A stretch of DNA of 64,000 nucleotides from Tillus elongatus (Eukaryota > Arthropoda > Insecta > Coleoptera > Cleridae), in the NCBI GenBank assembly GCA_964006375.1, contig OZ023262.1, positions 91,275,654-91,339,653 of the forward strand. Reading direction: 5' to 3'. How positions within the stretch are numbered: the stretch's first letter is position 1; each line of letters opens with the position of its first letter. A program made the position numbers and the translations under genes. A model generated the notes under the pieces. That model saw nothing but the letters and a program-made list of their open reading frames with translations. It was not told the origin of the DNA and did no database searches. Shown here piece by piece: positions 1 through 10,373 of the stretch.

Positions 1-703
1 ATAACTAAAAAAATTAATTGACTGTTAATATAGAATATTAAGAACGCTACCACAAGCCACCATAAAAACAACATAGGCGATCATAATGGATGAAGCAATT
101 GTTGAAAGTAAATTCAGTACAGTAAAACAGCAAGCAACCATATATTAATCATAATTAAAGAAATTGGCAAAAGCAATTGTAAAATATGCGAACATTATAT
201 CTTTCTCTTACCTATTTAGGCATGCTGCCTTCTTTGATTAATTATCTAAGTAACGGCATGTTTTGAGGTTGACTTTTAAGTAAGAAGAGAGTGTGTCTCG
301 TGGTCACAAGGAATTTTAAAGGTTCCTTATCTTGAAATACATTCGATCAACGAATTGTCAGGTCTGCAGAGCCGTTCTTATTGAGTCATAATACGGCAGA
401 GCAACTGACTACGTGCCTGGTGGGCCGCGTAGATGACTATGACGTCACTAGTGAGACGTATTCAGAAACCTTACAGTTTATAAAAGGGTGGTAACACGTG
501 TAAGATGTTACAAGGTAATATGCAAATTCTTATTATATGTTGAATTTATATGTACATATGTCGAGTACTAATTGGAAGATGCTAATTGAAAGGGAACTAA
601 GTGTCAAATACGAAATTTGCGTAATCAGAGGTTTGTGCAATAATCGCGTTCTTTAAAATAATCATACTTTTAGAAGTTTTTCCCGATTGTAATGTAGGTT
701 TAA
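1..703. other. Unassigned flank; TTAA target at 700-703
   Basis: I see no protein-like frame here. A CRE-like TGACGTCA lies at 440-447 and a TATAAAAG at 479-486, about 32 bases downstream. This could be a promoter, but there is no recognisable transcript below it, so it is weak. The last four bases, TTAA, are the left target duplication of the piggyBac element that follows. Confidence 0.35.
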
Positions 704-941
704 CCCTTAGCTACTGAGAATACAAATAGGGAATACATATTTACTGAGCATGGGTCATACTGGCCCAACCACAAAAAAACCTATTAAAAATTAGTTTTTT
801 TTTTACTTTTTCACTTTCGGAATTCATGTCAGATGCAAGAAAAAAGTTTATTCTTCAAAATTATATGTGTTTCACTCAAATCGGTTATTTATTATAACAG
901 AACTACAGTTAATTGAAATTAACTTTACATTTGGGAGAAAG

Positions 942-945
<4 letters not shown>

Positions 946-1022
<77 letters not shown>
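946..1022. repeat. (AT)n microsatellite
   Basis: About 77 bases of uninterrupted AT dinucleotide inside the left part of the piggyBac element. The apparent Tyr-Ile reading frames over it are not genes. Confidence 0.97.
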
Positions 1023-1024
<2 letters not shown>

Positions 1025-1327
1025 GTCATTCTTGGTCTCGTACAAAATTTACAATTTCGGCAAAAATATGGGTAGTTGAGAAAGGTTTGCAGTTGGAAAA
1101 GTATTATCGAGTGACTAGTATTAATTGTAAATGGAGGTATCAGGTGAAACATTAGAAGAACGAAATGGGAGAGAAAATAATTTTTTTGGAATGTCAAAAT
1201 TTTAAGGTTGTTAAATTTGGAGTGTTGTCAAGCAGTTTTGGATGCAACTATGTATAAAATTATGTTAATATTCACCACAAGTCTAATCTTATTGAATAAA
1301 CATGTTGTATAATTGTAAGCAATAAAG

Positions 1328-1341
1328 GTAATAATAATAAT

Positions 1342-1420
<79 letters not shown>
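1328..1420. repeat. (AAT)n then (AT)n microsatellite
   Basis: A short AAT run (about 1328-1345) passes directly into about 75 bases of AT, also inside the piggyBac element. Confidence 0.95.
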
Positions 1421-1421
<1 letters not shown>

Positions 1422-1544
1422 CGACAACCTAAAATAAAAATCTTTTTTTAACATAATCTTTCAAAAGGTGGTTGTAGTTTCATAAAAAAATATGGGCATA
1501 TAAAAATAATAAACAAAAATTTCTGCACTTGGTAAATAAAGTCA

Positions 1545-3270
1545 GATGCATTTTTTACAAATATGCGCACTACATTCAGAACAAATAGACGTTTTGCATT
1601 TAATGCATAGATTTGATGTTTTCTTGTCTTTACTTGTGGGGCACAATGCACATCTCACCCTTTTCGCTAGTTTCACTCCCGGATTTGTTTCTTCAGGTTT
1701 TTCAGTATCAATCACTTGTCTTATAAGGTCTTTCAAATGTCTTTGTATCTATGCATTAGCGGAAGCAATGTCCACCATCGTATAAAAAATGGCCATAGGC
1801 CATCTATTGGTACGTTGGCTTGAAGAATAATTCGAGCATTTCTGGTCCAAAGCATCCACCCCACCTTTGGTATTATTATAGTACGATATTCTTTCAGGTT
1901 TACCGCTAATATCGTCATTTCAAGGATGGTGGTGCATGTATGACACTAATATAACAGCTTTGCCTTTCTTTGGTACGAAGGAGAGCAATGTAGTATCTCT
2001 ATTGAAACCGTACAGACTTGAATTTACTTCCCGCTTTTTGTTAGGCAAAAACTCAATGGGAATTTCCCTCTTTGCTTTTCTAAGTGTTCTCACATATGTA
2101 ATTTGTCTCTTTCTTAGATGCTCCACTAACTCTAAAGATAAAAACCAATTATCTTCAGTGACATTATGATTGGTGTGTTGTAAAGGATTTGTTAATCTTA
2201 TTACAGCTTATGAAGGAACATATATTTTTCTTAATCTGGTGAAAGTGTCATCTCATCACTGAATTTTGCCTTTTCCACAGTATATATAACTATTGGAGAA
2301 ATAATTATTCCTAGCACCTGTATGGCACATAATTTTGATACCATATTTGTTGGGTTTATTTGGCATATACATCTTGAATTTTGATCTTCCCTGAAGGCAA
2401 CTCACATTTCATCCACAAATATTTTCTCCTACTGAATACATATTCTGACAATTCTGCACAAACATTTGAAATATATTGGATATTGGAGCACAGTGATCTG
2501 TTGATTTTCTTTCTTATCTGGTAGTAGGGTCGTCATATCGCAAAGCAGCCATAATTGTATAAAACTTATTGTAAGACATGGTGCATCGAAAAATGTTTCG
2601 CCCCGTTCCATCCGAAGCAAATAGATATTTTATACCTTCGTGTCCCGACTTGAAGATTTCCGTATATAGCAACCATCCGAAAAATGCAGAAAGTACTACT
2701 AGATTGAGTTCGCCAAATTCTGGAGGATTTGTTATTTTATAGCGCTCTCTACAACTGCGTAACTTATAGTTTGTCCATTGAACTATTTCCCCAAGTAAGA
2801 CAGCTGTAAATAAAAGATTCCAAACCTCCAAAAGTTTAGGATTATCATCAAGTGATGTAGCCATAGGACGCAATCCAGGCAAATGCATAACAAGATTGTG
2901 ACGTTTTGTTCTGACAGCTCTTGCTGCCGAAGTCGTGGCCCATTTGTATCTATTTTTTCCATAATAATACTTTACCACATCATTACTAGTGTCAGCATCT
3001 TTATCAAGATCGTCTTCGTTTGAACTCTCCACTTCTTGATCGTCACGATTTGCTAAGGGTCGGTCACCTTCAATATCACTATGATCTCCGTCTGAAACTC
3101 AATTAGATTTTGCAGAATCGGTATTGTGGTCACGTGCAATCGCAAATGATTAATCTATGTCATTATCACAATCACTAGCTTCTTCATCAAACCACCCCAT
3201 TACAGTCTTTTCAAAATTATGGTCACCAAAACGTACCGTACGAGAAGAGCCGGCTCCAGAAGCTATGGTG
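1545..3270 (-). pseudogene. piggyBac transposase pseudogene
   Basis: Read on the minus strand, an acidic, Asp/Glu/Ser-rich N-terminus (about 3270-2950) leads into the piggyBac DDE domain. Recognisable stretches include FGWLLYTEIFKSG near 2670, VDEM plus a MPNKPNKYGIKI-like block near 2350-2400, a TEDNW-like block near 2150, KREIP near 2060, and KGGVDALDQ near 1850. The C-terminus (1736-1545) is a cysteine-rich domain with repeated C-x2-C pairs, as in full-length piggyBac transposases, which use it to bind the terminal repeats. Several frameshifts and stops break the frame (longest intact parts 2514-3032 and 1542-1736). A working copy would cut and paste DNA at TTAA in the nucleus. Confidence 0.85.
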
Positions 3271-3699
3271 AACAATTCGAAATACTAACTTATTCACCAA
3301 TGATGGGTCAATTTGACCCGGTGGAATTTATTTTACGATTTACAAACTCACTAGCGAGCAACCGAGTACACACTGATAAAATACATGGACTCATTTGAAA
3401 ATACTAAAAACCGCATAAATAGGGGAATTACCGAAAAAGTACAGTTGCCAACTGAAATTTCACGCGGGTCATTTTGACCCGTGTTCAGTAACTAAGGGTT
3501 AAAAGCAAACTATAGCCAGGGGTGGATTATCTTTCTTCCAGATGTCAAAATATGGTTTTAACACTATTTTTGATGGGTCCTTTTCAATATTTAAATAATA
3601 GTGTTCTATTAATTGAAAAAGATCCAAGCTCTTTGGTTACGTTTAAGGAAAAAGGAAATAACAACATCATTTTCTAAAGAAAAAACTAATTTTTATTTT

Positions 3700-4665
3700 A
3701 ATAATAATTATAAAACAAAGGAAGTAATTCAGTAAAAACAAAATCATAAATATTAAATGTAATGTTCAAAATCAAAATGTATGTTGAATCCGAACCAATA
3801 GAAAATTTCTACCTCCTGTTGATTTTGCGATTTATAATTCTTGGGAGTGGGACTCATAAAAATATTGAACAGGGTTTTGACTTCTCAAGTTTTATTATTT
3901 TGTTTTCAACCCGTTAACTTTATTTTTATTATATTTATTTTTGTATTCACTATCTTCAGTTTAGTAGAAACCATCAGGCTCCATAAAGTTTATTACAAAT
4001 TCATTTATATCTTGCAACTTCTAGACTTATGTCGGTAATTTTTTCTGTAATGATTTAAGGTCTAAATGTGGAAGTGTTTTTTAAGCGCGCTTTCTATTTG
4101 TCCAAAATCTGTGTGGCGGAAGAGAAACTGTGAGCAGACTCAAGATATTTAACATAAATTTGGTTTAATGTAGGGTGCTGCATTAGAGCTGTTTTTAACA
4201 TAAGCACAATTTGTATATGTATTGCGGTTTTGTCCACCACAGCTATCTGACCCAAATATTAACTCCTCTGCTCAATTTCTAAGGTGCACATCAATATATT
4301 TCTTTAAACATGAGTCCACTTCCTGATCAGCTGACTAGCCACTCCTTATTTTCTATAAAAATAATATGGATTATTTTGCGGAGCCTCAATGAACGCCCTC
4401 CACAAAAATACTTGATCGTCTCTTATAATAAACAATGTTTGTTGATAGTTTAGGTAATCGTAGGACCTTATCCATATCATAGTAAATGGTTTCGATAAGT
4501 GGGTTTTTACTTGGTTCCTTGAAATCTTTATTGAACTGATCTCGGGCAGCCTGCGCATTTTCAAGGTGCCCATCATGTCGTTCTTTTAGTTGTTGGTTTT
4601 CATCTTGTGCATTTTTTTACCTGTTAAACGCAAATGTCACACTTGTCACATGTATCTTTAATGGG
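3700..4665 (-). pseudogene. Remnant of a repetitive, transposase-like insect ORF
   Basis: On the minus strand, pieces in shifting frames resemble an ORF family that recurs in many insect genomes as an uncharacterised protein. In order they are: a Cys-rich CDKCD-like start (about 4640), a HLENAQAARDQF-like block (about 4560), a DMDKVLRLPKL...YYKR block (about 4460), an SCGGQNRN-like block (about 4240), and an FLFRHTDFGQIESALKK-like block (about 4110). I recall the family's usual order as the same. At least three frameshifts or stops separate the blocks, so it is a relic. Its biochemical role is not known to me. Its repetitive nature suggests a transposon, but I see no terminal repeats or target duplication. 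Positions 3499-3700 hold nothing I recognise. Confidence 0.5.
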
Positions 4666-5079
4666 GGGGTTTAGTCTGAAGTTAAAATGTTTTTAAAATT
4701 GATTTTTATAGAACTGAAAACTAACTTAGGGATTTTTCTCTTCTAAAGTTCGTACATTTCGATTTCTGTAAGGTCGTAAGGTAAAAATTTCGCTTCAATT
4801 TTAGAATGGGAGTAGTCAGGAACTAAGGTAGGAAATTGGCCTATACGATAATGCTTTTGGTTATTGATTCTTCATTAACTTTTGTCTTCCCTTCAGATTT
4901 TCCTCGCAGATCTTGCATTTCAGTGTTACGTTTTTTTGTTTGTAATACGCAGTATGTGTGTGTGCGTTTTGTTTCTTAAACGTCGGTCTATTTCCGCTAC
5001 TGTGGCCAGTCACCGACGCCAGAGCGCAGTTTCACCTCATAATCCTGGAAATTTTGCCGAACACCTGTCTTTCTGTAAG
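4666..5079. other. Unassigned
   Basis: No frame, repeat or element end that I recognise. It lies directly upstream of the first PLE-2 homology and may include decayed PLE sequence. Confidence 0.4.
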
Positions 5080-5240
5080 GAGGGTACTGATCTTTAACGT
5101 GCCCAACATCGTATGGACAAAAGAACTGACGGCTTTACAATCCATTTAAACACCATTAAAAAAGCAAGAAAATTATTAGCAGGCAATAAGTACCCGACAA
5201 AACTCATGACAAGACACTAACAAGACGAAAAGATGCCCTA
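5080..5240 (+). pseudogene. PLE-2, upstream fragment (RT thumb region)
   Basis: In a decayed frame this stretch encodes a block like NTIKKARKLLAGNKYPTKL. It resembles the region after the YRKPT motif in Penelope-like reverse transcriptases. Coding stops at the mariner insertion and resumes at 7729: reading across the junction gives a continuous [15 protein letters not shown] stretch. This shows that the mariner entered PLE-2 at a TA. The reverse transcriptase core itself is absent, so PLE-2 is 5' truncated. Confidence 0.6.
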
Positions 5241-6358
5241 TACAGGTGGCGCATTGAAAACGAAACAGACCGATTTGCGTCCAGACCATTTTTTTTAAGG
5301 AACGCTAAAACACGTCAATTTTAATATTGAGGGGGACACGTTTTGACATAAAACTCAACTTTGTCACATCAACCCCTTAAGGGTGGTGACAACAACCCTT
5401 ACGTTTTATATAGGGAACATGGACCGAGTGTTACATCATTTGAAAGCTCTTTCCTTTCTAAATTCAGCACACAAATTTTTTTGGAAGTTTTATCAACTCT
5501 TTTAAAAATTATTCACAGTTGGAGTTGCAAGAACGTATTTCATTCATTATGTTAAGAAATGCACTAATTAGTCAATTTTTTGTTAAAAAAACTAAAAAAC
5601 CAAACCAAACGTTCAAAAACGTTTATTCAGTTAAGTAAGTTTTCAAATTGTTGACCACCAGGTTCCATACAAAAGTACAAATTTTGTTCAAAACGAGCTT
5701 TGATTCTCTGGAGCATTTGTGGAGTTATTAGACGGCATTCTTCAACAATGCGTCGTCGCAATTCTTCCAGAGACTCCGGTTCTGTTGCGTAAATTCTACT
5801 CTTTAAATGGCCCCATAGAAAAAAGTCCAAAGAAGTTAAATCCGGTGATTTGGGGGGGGGGCACTTAATAGCCCAATACATTGTCCTGGAAACTCTCTGT
5901 TAAAAAACTCCCTAACACGTTGTGAAAAATGCGGAGGAGTTCTATCTTGTTGAAACACTAATTGATTTTCTTGATAGCGATTATCATTTTCAACAATTTC
6001 AATTAGTAGAGGGTAAACGATATCTTGTAGTAACTCCAAATACTTTTCGCCACTCAAATTGCCATCAAGAAAAATTGGTCCGATTAAACGGTCTCCAAAA
6101 ATGCCAGTCCAGACATCCAATTTCTTTGGAGTTTGAGTGTGGACTTCATGAAAATTTTTTTGATTATTATTTGCCCAATAACGACAATTATGACGATTGA
6201 GTTTAATAAAAAGGTACACTCGTTTGAAAAACACATATTGAACAGAAAGTTCCCGTTATCAGCTATTCGTGCAGTCATAACTTCAGAAAACTCCAGCCGC
6301 CGATCAAAATCATCTTCATTCAGTTTGTAAGACTAGATGCATTCTCGCAACAATTAGA

Positions 6359-6401
6359 ACCGTAGACCGGTTTCGCTCTCATTAGAGCTCTTCAGTACGG
6401 C
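6359..6401 (-). ncRNA. Hammerhead ribozyme, inverted copy
   Basis: Exact reverse complement of the hammerhead at 6640-6682, lying in the left arm of the foldback. The predicted cleavage is between 6365 and 6364 on the minus-strand transcript. A transcript across both arms could fold into a 187-bp hairpin instead, which would mask both ribozymes. Confidence 0.75.
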
Positions 6402-6639
6402 ATACTAATTGTAGCAAAAATGCACCAAAAATAACACGGCTATCGTATAGCCAGTCTTAAAACACTAAGTGAGTGGTGAACGTGTCGCCACCTAGTTCGG
6501 AACCAAGTACTATGTTATAAGTATGTAATAGTACTTGGTTCCGAACTAGGTGGCGACACGTTCACCACTCACTTAGTGTTTTAAGACTGGCTATACGATA
6601 GCCGTGTTATTTTTGGTGCATTTTTGCTACAATTAGTAT

Positions 6640-6682
6640 GCCGTACTGAAGAGCTCTAATGAGAGCGAAACCGGTCTACGGT
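6640..6682 (+). ncRNA. Hammerhead self-cleaving ribozyme, complete core
   Basis: All conserved core positions are present: CTGAAGA (C3-A9, with N7 = A), stem II GCTCT/AGAGC closed by an AATG loop, then GAAA. Stem III is the self-complementary ACCGGT with no loop, followed by the cleavage C at 6676. Stem I pairs GCCGTA (6640-6645) with TACGGT (6677-6682): five Watson-Crick pairs plus a wobble. A loopless 3-bp stem III is typical of hammerheads in Penelope-like elements and retrozymes, which are thought to act as dimers. Confidence 0.8.
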
Positions 6683-7728
6683 TCTAATTGTTGCGAGAAT
6701 GCATCTAGTCTTACATACTTTGTCCCTATATTGGGGCAGAAATGGGCCAGGGCTAATAATTTTTAAAATTGTTAGTTAGTTGTATACTGTCTCTAATTTT
6801 AACACTCTGTGTTCTTTGGAGCGGGCGTGACAACATAGTACTTGGTTCCGAACTAGGTGGCGACACGTTCACCACTCACTTAGTGCTTCATTCAGTTGTT
6901 GTGCAAGATGAATTTTATACGGGCGAAATTTATGATGCTTCAATATTCGCTGAATAGTTCTTCTTTTGATGTTTGAAACAGTGGCCAATTTTCTCGTGCT
7001 CAAAGTTGGGTCTGCAGCAATTTGTCCTAAAACTTCAATTTCAGTAGTTTCATTTCTAACCGGGAATTCACGTTCAGGATCTCGTTTTTTGTTGGCTACT
7101 GATCCACTTTGTCGAAACTTTGCAACTAACTCCAAAATGTATTTCCTGTTAACATGTCTGTTCGGATGTCGTTCATTAAACAAATTTGCGGTACGGTTGG
7201 CACAGTCATCATTTTTGAAAAAAAAGAGTAATTATTTCAACTCTTTCTTCTACAGAATAAACCATTGTGAAATTAATTTTCGGTAGTACTATCAAGTATC
7301 AAACCGACCGATAAACTGAAATAATAAACTCCATTTCTCTCATTCCGATAAGAAATGTTCTAATGGTCAATTTTTTGTTTACAAACCAACAAAACATTGA
7401 CTATCAGCACATTTCTTATCGGGATGAGTGAAATGCGTTTTTGCATCTTCGACTGTGAATAATTTTTAAACGAGTTGATAAAACTTAAAAAAAATACTTT
7501 GGTGAATTCAGAAAAGAAAGAGCTTTCAAACGATGTAACACTCGACCCACGTTCCCTATTTAAAATATAAGGGTTGTTATTACCACCCTTAAGGGGTTGA
7601 TGTGACAAAGTTGAGTTTTATGTCAAAATATGTCCCCCTCAATATTAAAATTGAAGTGTTTCAGCGTTTCTTAAAAAAATTCTCTGGACGCAAGTCGGTC
7701 TGTTTCGTTTTCAATGCGCCACCCTATA

Positions 7729-7966
7729 TAATACAGCATACAAGGCAAGACAATAATGAACACACACATGACAACAAACACTTCTCCATCCCACACATAC
7801 CGGGGTTATCTGAGACAATAAAGCGCACACTTAGGGAAGACAATATACAAACAGCATCCAAGAACACAAACCATGCAAAATGTTTTTTCACAGAATTAAA
7901 AAGCAAAACTGAGAAACAGAATGCCACACACACTGTATATCAAATCCGCTGCAAAACATGTGATGT

Positions 7967-8048
<82 letters not shown>

Positions 8049-8480
8049 TCAGACACAACAGTATCTCCAAAAAATAAAAGAAGCACACAAGTACACAACC
8101 AATGCAAGTACTGCACTGAACAAACACAAAACAAACGAATTAAAAACATTAGACAAAAAATAAATCTACACTAACATCAAAAACAAACCTAACTTAACAA
8201 ATTGTTTCACATTAAATAGATAGATTCCTGCAATGTTGTCAATGTTCACAAAGCAAGGAGTAATAGAAGTACAAGGACAGTCAGATCACCTGTTTTCAAT
8301 TTTGACGGCAACACACAGATGACGCTGGTATACAATCGGAAACAATAATCGAGAACCAAAAGACATTCACACACATGACGGTTTCACACGACAACAAATA
8401 ATACAAAATATCTTCTCTAATGAGAATAACATACTTAATATTGAATTTTCAACAAAGTCTAGATAACTAAGGTATATTTT
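7729..8480 (+). pseudogene. PLE-2, GIY-YIG endonuclease part
   Basis: After the mariner the frame gives HFSIPHIPGLSETIKRTL, then a Lys/Thr-rich linker. Next comes VYQIRCKTCDVVYI...GQTQQYLQK, followed by a KYTTNASTALNKHKTN-like stretch. This is the GIY-YIG nuclease at the C-terminus of Penelope-like reverse transcriptases, with its paired cysteines. The nuclease nicks target DNA to prime reverse transcription. The VYIGQT motif is split by a 78-base AT run that stays translatable as Tyr-Ile. Beyond about 8160 the frame is stopped, and the rest (to about 8480) is decayed C-terminus or 3' region. Confidence 0.75.
7969..8046. repeat. (AT)n inside GIY-YIG codons
   Basis: A 78-base AT run sits between the VVY and GQT codons of PLE-2. 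The ancestral codons at this place (GTA TAT ATA GGT) are themselves an AT seed. Confidence 0.95.
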
Positions 8481-9303
8481 ATAAGGAATATAGTTGTGTA
8501 CGGGCGGCTCCTCAATAAGTGCTCCCGTGCGCGCGCACTGCCGCCTGCCGGGGAAAAATAATATTTTTGCTATGCTATATTTTAAGAAATGTTTATTTTT
8601 TTACCTCCTGCATTCTACACAAACAAAATTAGTATATCGAGGAGCAGAGCAGGCAGCCATTAATAAAGAATCAGAAGAAGTATATTGTGTTAATAGTTGC
8701 CGACGTTATATACATCCGTATACACAGTCCTTCGTCGGTGTGTATTCTTTGGCGCTCTATGTAAAACTTCAATACGAAATGATCGACTATCTTCGTCAAA
8801 AACGACCGAATAAGCAATCCCGTTGTGCGATTTAAAATACCACACTTGCAGTACAGCGTAATAAGACCCAGCACTGAATCTTATAGGTCGGCCCTTTGAT
8901 GTTGCGAGAATAAAATATTTGATCCTGCCCACATCGCTCCAGCTTAACGGACCAGGGTGGGACTCGGCATACAGTTATGCTGTTCTCGAATCTCAGGCGT
9001 AATCGCTCATTTTATCGCCAGGACCGTATTATCTTTCTTAAAGCAATGTTATTATTGATTTGTATACAAAAACATAATACGTAATTGAAACAAGGATAAT
9101 TAAATATAGTCTAAAATATAGTGTTAGTAGAAGGAATATAACTACGATCGATTAGATCCTCGTGAAGAGTACCTTACATTTAGACATTTTAAAATATATT
9201 AAATTATTTTGTCAAAATTTATAATAAGTTTGCGTCTATCAAGTACGGCATTCTGGCGTATTTTCATTATATTCATTCAATCTTAAAATTCAAGTTAAAA
9301 AAA

Positions 9304-9365
<62 letters not shown>

Positions 9366-10127
9366 GAAAAGATACGTAGTAAGTATAAAACGACAAAGAT
9401 CACATATTGTCATGTTTTTATGTCAAACAAAACATTTTAAATTATATAATGCTAACCTACACAGGCTTAGCCGTTTATAAATATATAAATTAATAGACGA
9501 GTAAATGAACATATAAATAAATATAATAAAATTGAAAAGATACGTGAAGTATAAAATGAGAAAGATCACATATTGTCATGTCTTTATATCAAACAACACA
9601 TTTAAAATTATATAGCTGGTTAGTAAGTATCAAAGGAAAGGACTTTTTAACAACTATAACCTATAACTAACCAGATGAAAACTTGGTAAGTAGTTAAAAA
9701 TTATTAAGTTTAGTAAGTAGGTTTTTTTTATAATATATTTTCTGGGAAAAAAGAGGGGAGCCCTTCATTTTTTTTCTTGCGCACCCCCAATGCATTAAGG
9801 CACGCACCGCTACTGTAGTTGGGTGATGGTGTAACACACACAGGTAGGATATAAATCTAAATTATTTTGTCAAAACATATCTTACAATGATTTAAAGGAA
9901 AACCCAATTCTAAAATTGGCTTTTTCAATTTTTACATCTCTCAAAGTAATTGTGGAATGCAATGTTTTTTTCACCTTTTGTTTTTAATAGATTAACATAA
10001 AATGAAATAAAAACAAACAAATGTTGTTTTAATTTTAATTTTTGTTTATAAATGAAAAAGTTTCCATGAAACCAAACCCAGCAGAATATAGCACAACTCT
10101 TCACTAAGAAAACGGCCCACGAGTGTA
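8481..10127. other. Unassigned, with a short tandem duplication
   Basis: No element end is recognised. A minus-strand frame at 8932-8690 (80 codons, with a VFDEDSRSFRIEVLHRAP-like stretch) is the longest non-repetitive frame, and I cannot name it. A segment at about 9360-9455 recurs at about 9527-9620 with small differences (an AAATTGAAAAGATACG start and a CACATATTGTCATGT core), giving a ~167-bp period. An AT run covers 9304-9361. Confidence 0.4.
9304..9361. repeat. (AT)n microsatellite
   Basis: About 58 bases of AT, directly before the first copy of the 9360/9527 duplication. Confidence 0.95.
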
Positions 10128-10226
<99 letters not shown>

Positions 10227-10227
10227 C
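10128..10227. repeat. (AT)n then (AAT)n microsatellite
   Basis: About 73 bases of AT followed by nine or so AAT units ending at 10227. Confidence 0.95.
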
Positions 10228-10279
10228 TTTATTGGTTCCTTAAGTACCCAGATGGGTGTAGAACACGTCATAGGTATAC

Positions 10280-10291
10280 ATACATATATAT

Positions 10292-10368
<77 letters not shown>
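10280..10368. repeat. (AT)n microsatellite with CATA interruptions
   Basis: ATACAT-like units at about 10275-10302 pass into a pure AT run that ends at 10368. It abuts the inverted PLE-2 fragment. Confidence 0.95.

Positions 10369-10373
<5 letters not shown>

Larger units (their letters stand above)
704..3498 (-). mobile_element. piggyBac-type DNA transposon, complete ends
   Basis: The element is bounded by TTAA on both sides (700-703 and 3499-3502), the hallmark target of piggyBac. Its ends are inverted repeats: CCCTTAGCTACTGA on the left and, read inwards from the right, CCCTTAGTTACTGA (one mismatch). Near the right end are two palindromes of the form GGGTCAATTTGACCC (about 3305-3320) and GGGTCATTTTGACCC (about 3465-3480); a decayed version is at about 751-766. 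Two long AT runs lie inside the left part, past the transposase stop. The coding strand is minus. The transposase is broken, so the copy is probably dead, although its ends look usable. Confidence 0.9.
6326..6885 (+). mobile_element. Hammerhead-bearing foldback retroposon (retrozyme-like)
   Basis: The insertion is flanked by a 12-bp direct duplication CTTCATTCAGTT (6314-6325 and 6886-6897) and splits the mariner transposase frame. Inside, 6326-6512 and 6529-6715 are perfect 187-bp inverted arms around a 16-bp spacer. The right arm continues into about 120 bp of unique sequence. The first 50 bp of the right arm (6529-6578) then recur at 6836-6885, giving a direct period of 307 bp. So a ~307-bp unit is present as 1.16 tandem copies plus an inverted partial copy. 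Each arm holds a hammerhead ribozyme core. Tandem units with hammerheads, flanked by short duplications, match the known layout of animal retrozymes and of Penelope pseudo-LTRs. There is no protein frame, so it must be mobilised in trans. Confidence 0.75.
5627..7265 (-). pseudogene. mariner-like transposase pseudogene, split by an insertion
   Basis: The likely start is the ATG at 7265-7263 (MVYSVEERVEI...). An N-terminal helix-turn-helix region (7183-6886) ends in TIQRILKHHKFRPYKIH. After the foldback insertion the frame resumes with the catalytic domain: DVWTGIFGD (first catalytic Asp region, about 6115), LVFQQDRTPPHF (second Asp, about 5960), and SPDLTSLDFFLWGHLKS (third acidic position, about 5830). 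The C-terminus is ARFEQNLYFCMEPGG, followed by a stop at 5627. Homopolymer slips break the frame, for example the G run near 5851-5860 and the T run near 7215. The enzyme would catalyse cut-and-paste transposition at TA. Confidence 0.8.
5241..7728 (-). mobile_element. mariner-like element with long terminal inverted repeats
   Basis: The left end (from about 5241) and the right end (reverse complement from 7728) share a long inverted repeat. It opens with GGTGGCGCATTGAAAACGAA and continues for roughly 300 bases with scattered differences. TATA flanks the ends, consistent with TA targeting, and the host sequence (PLE-2) is continuous across the site. The transposase lies on the minus strand between the repeats. 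A 560-bp foldback plus a 12-bp duplication interrupts it at 6326-6897. Without that insertion the element would be about 1.9 kb. A partial second copy lies at 10395-10941. Confidence 0.8.

Noticed and set aside
440..486. CRE plus TATA as a host promoter
   Set aside because: No transcript or conserved frame follows before the piggyBac element. Kept only as a note in the flank entry.
867..1197. Open frames encoding long Tyr-Ile runs, here and over every AT run
   Set aside because: They are translations of (AT)n microsatellites, open on both strands by composition. No real protein context except at 7969-8046, where the run lies in a PLE frame.
6133..6330. Plus-strand frames over the mariner transposase
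   Set aside because: Shadows. The minus strand carries recognisable DDE motifs in the correct order.
8690..8932. Possible host exon on the minus strand (VFDEDSRSFRIEVLHRAP)
   Set aside because: It looks protein-like but has no splice context or family that I can name, so I left it inside the unassigned stretch rather than call a gene.
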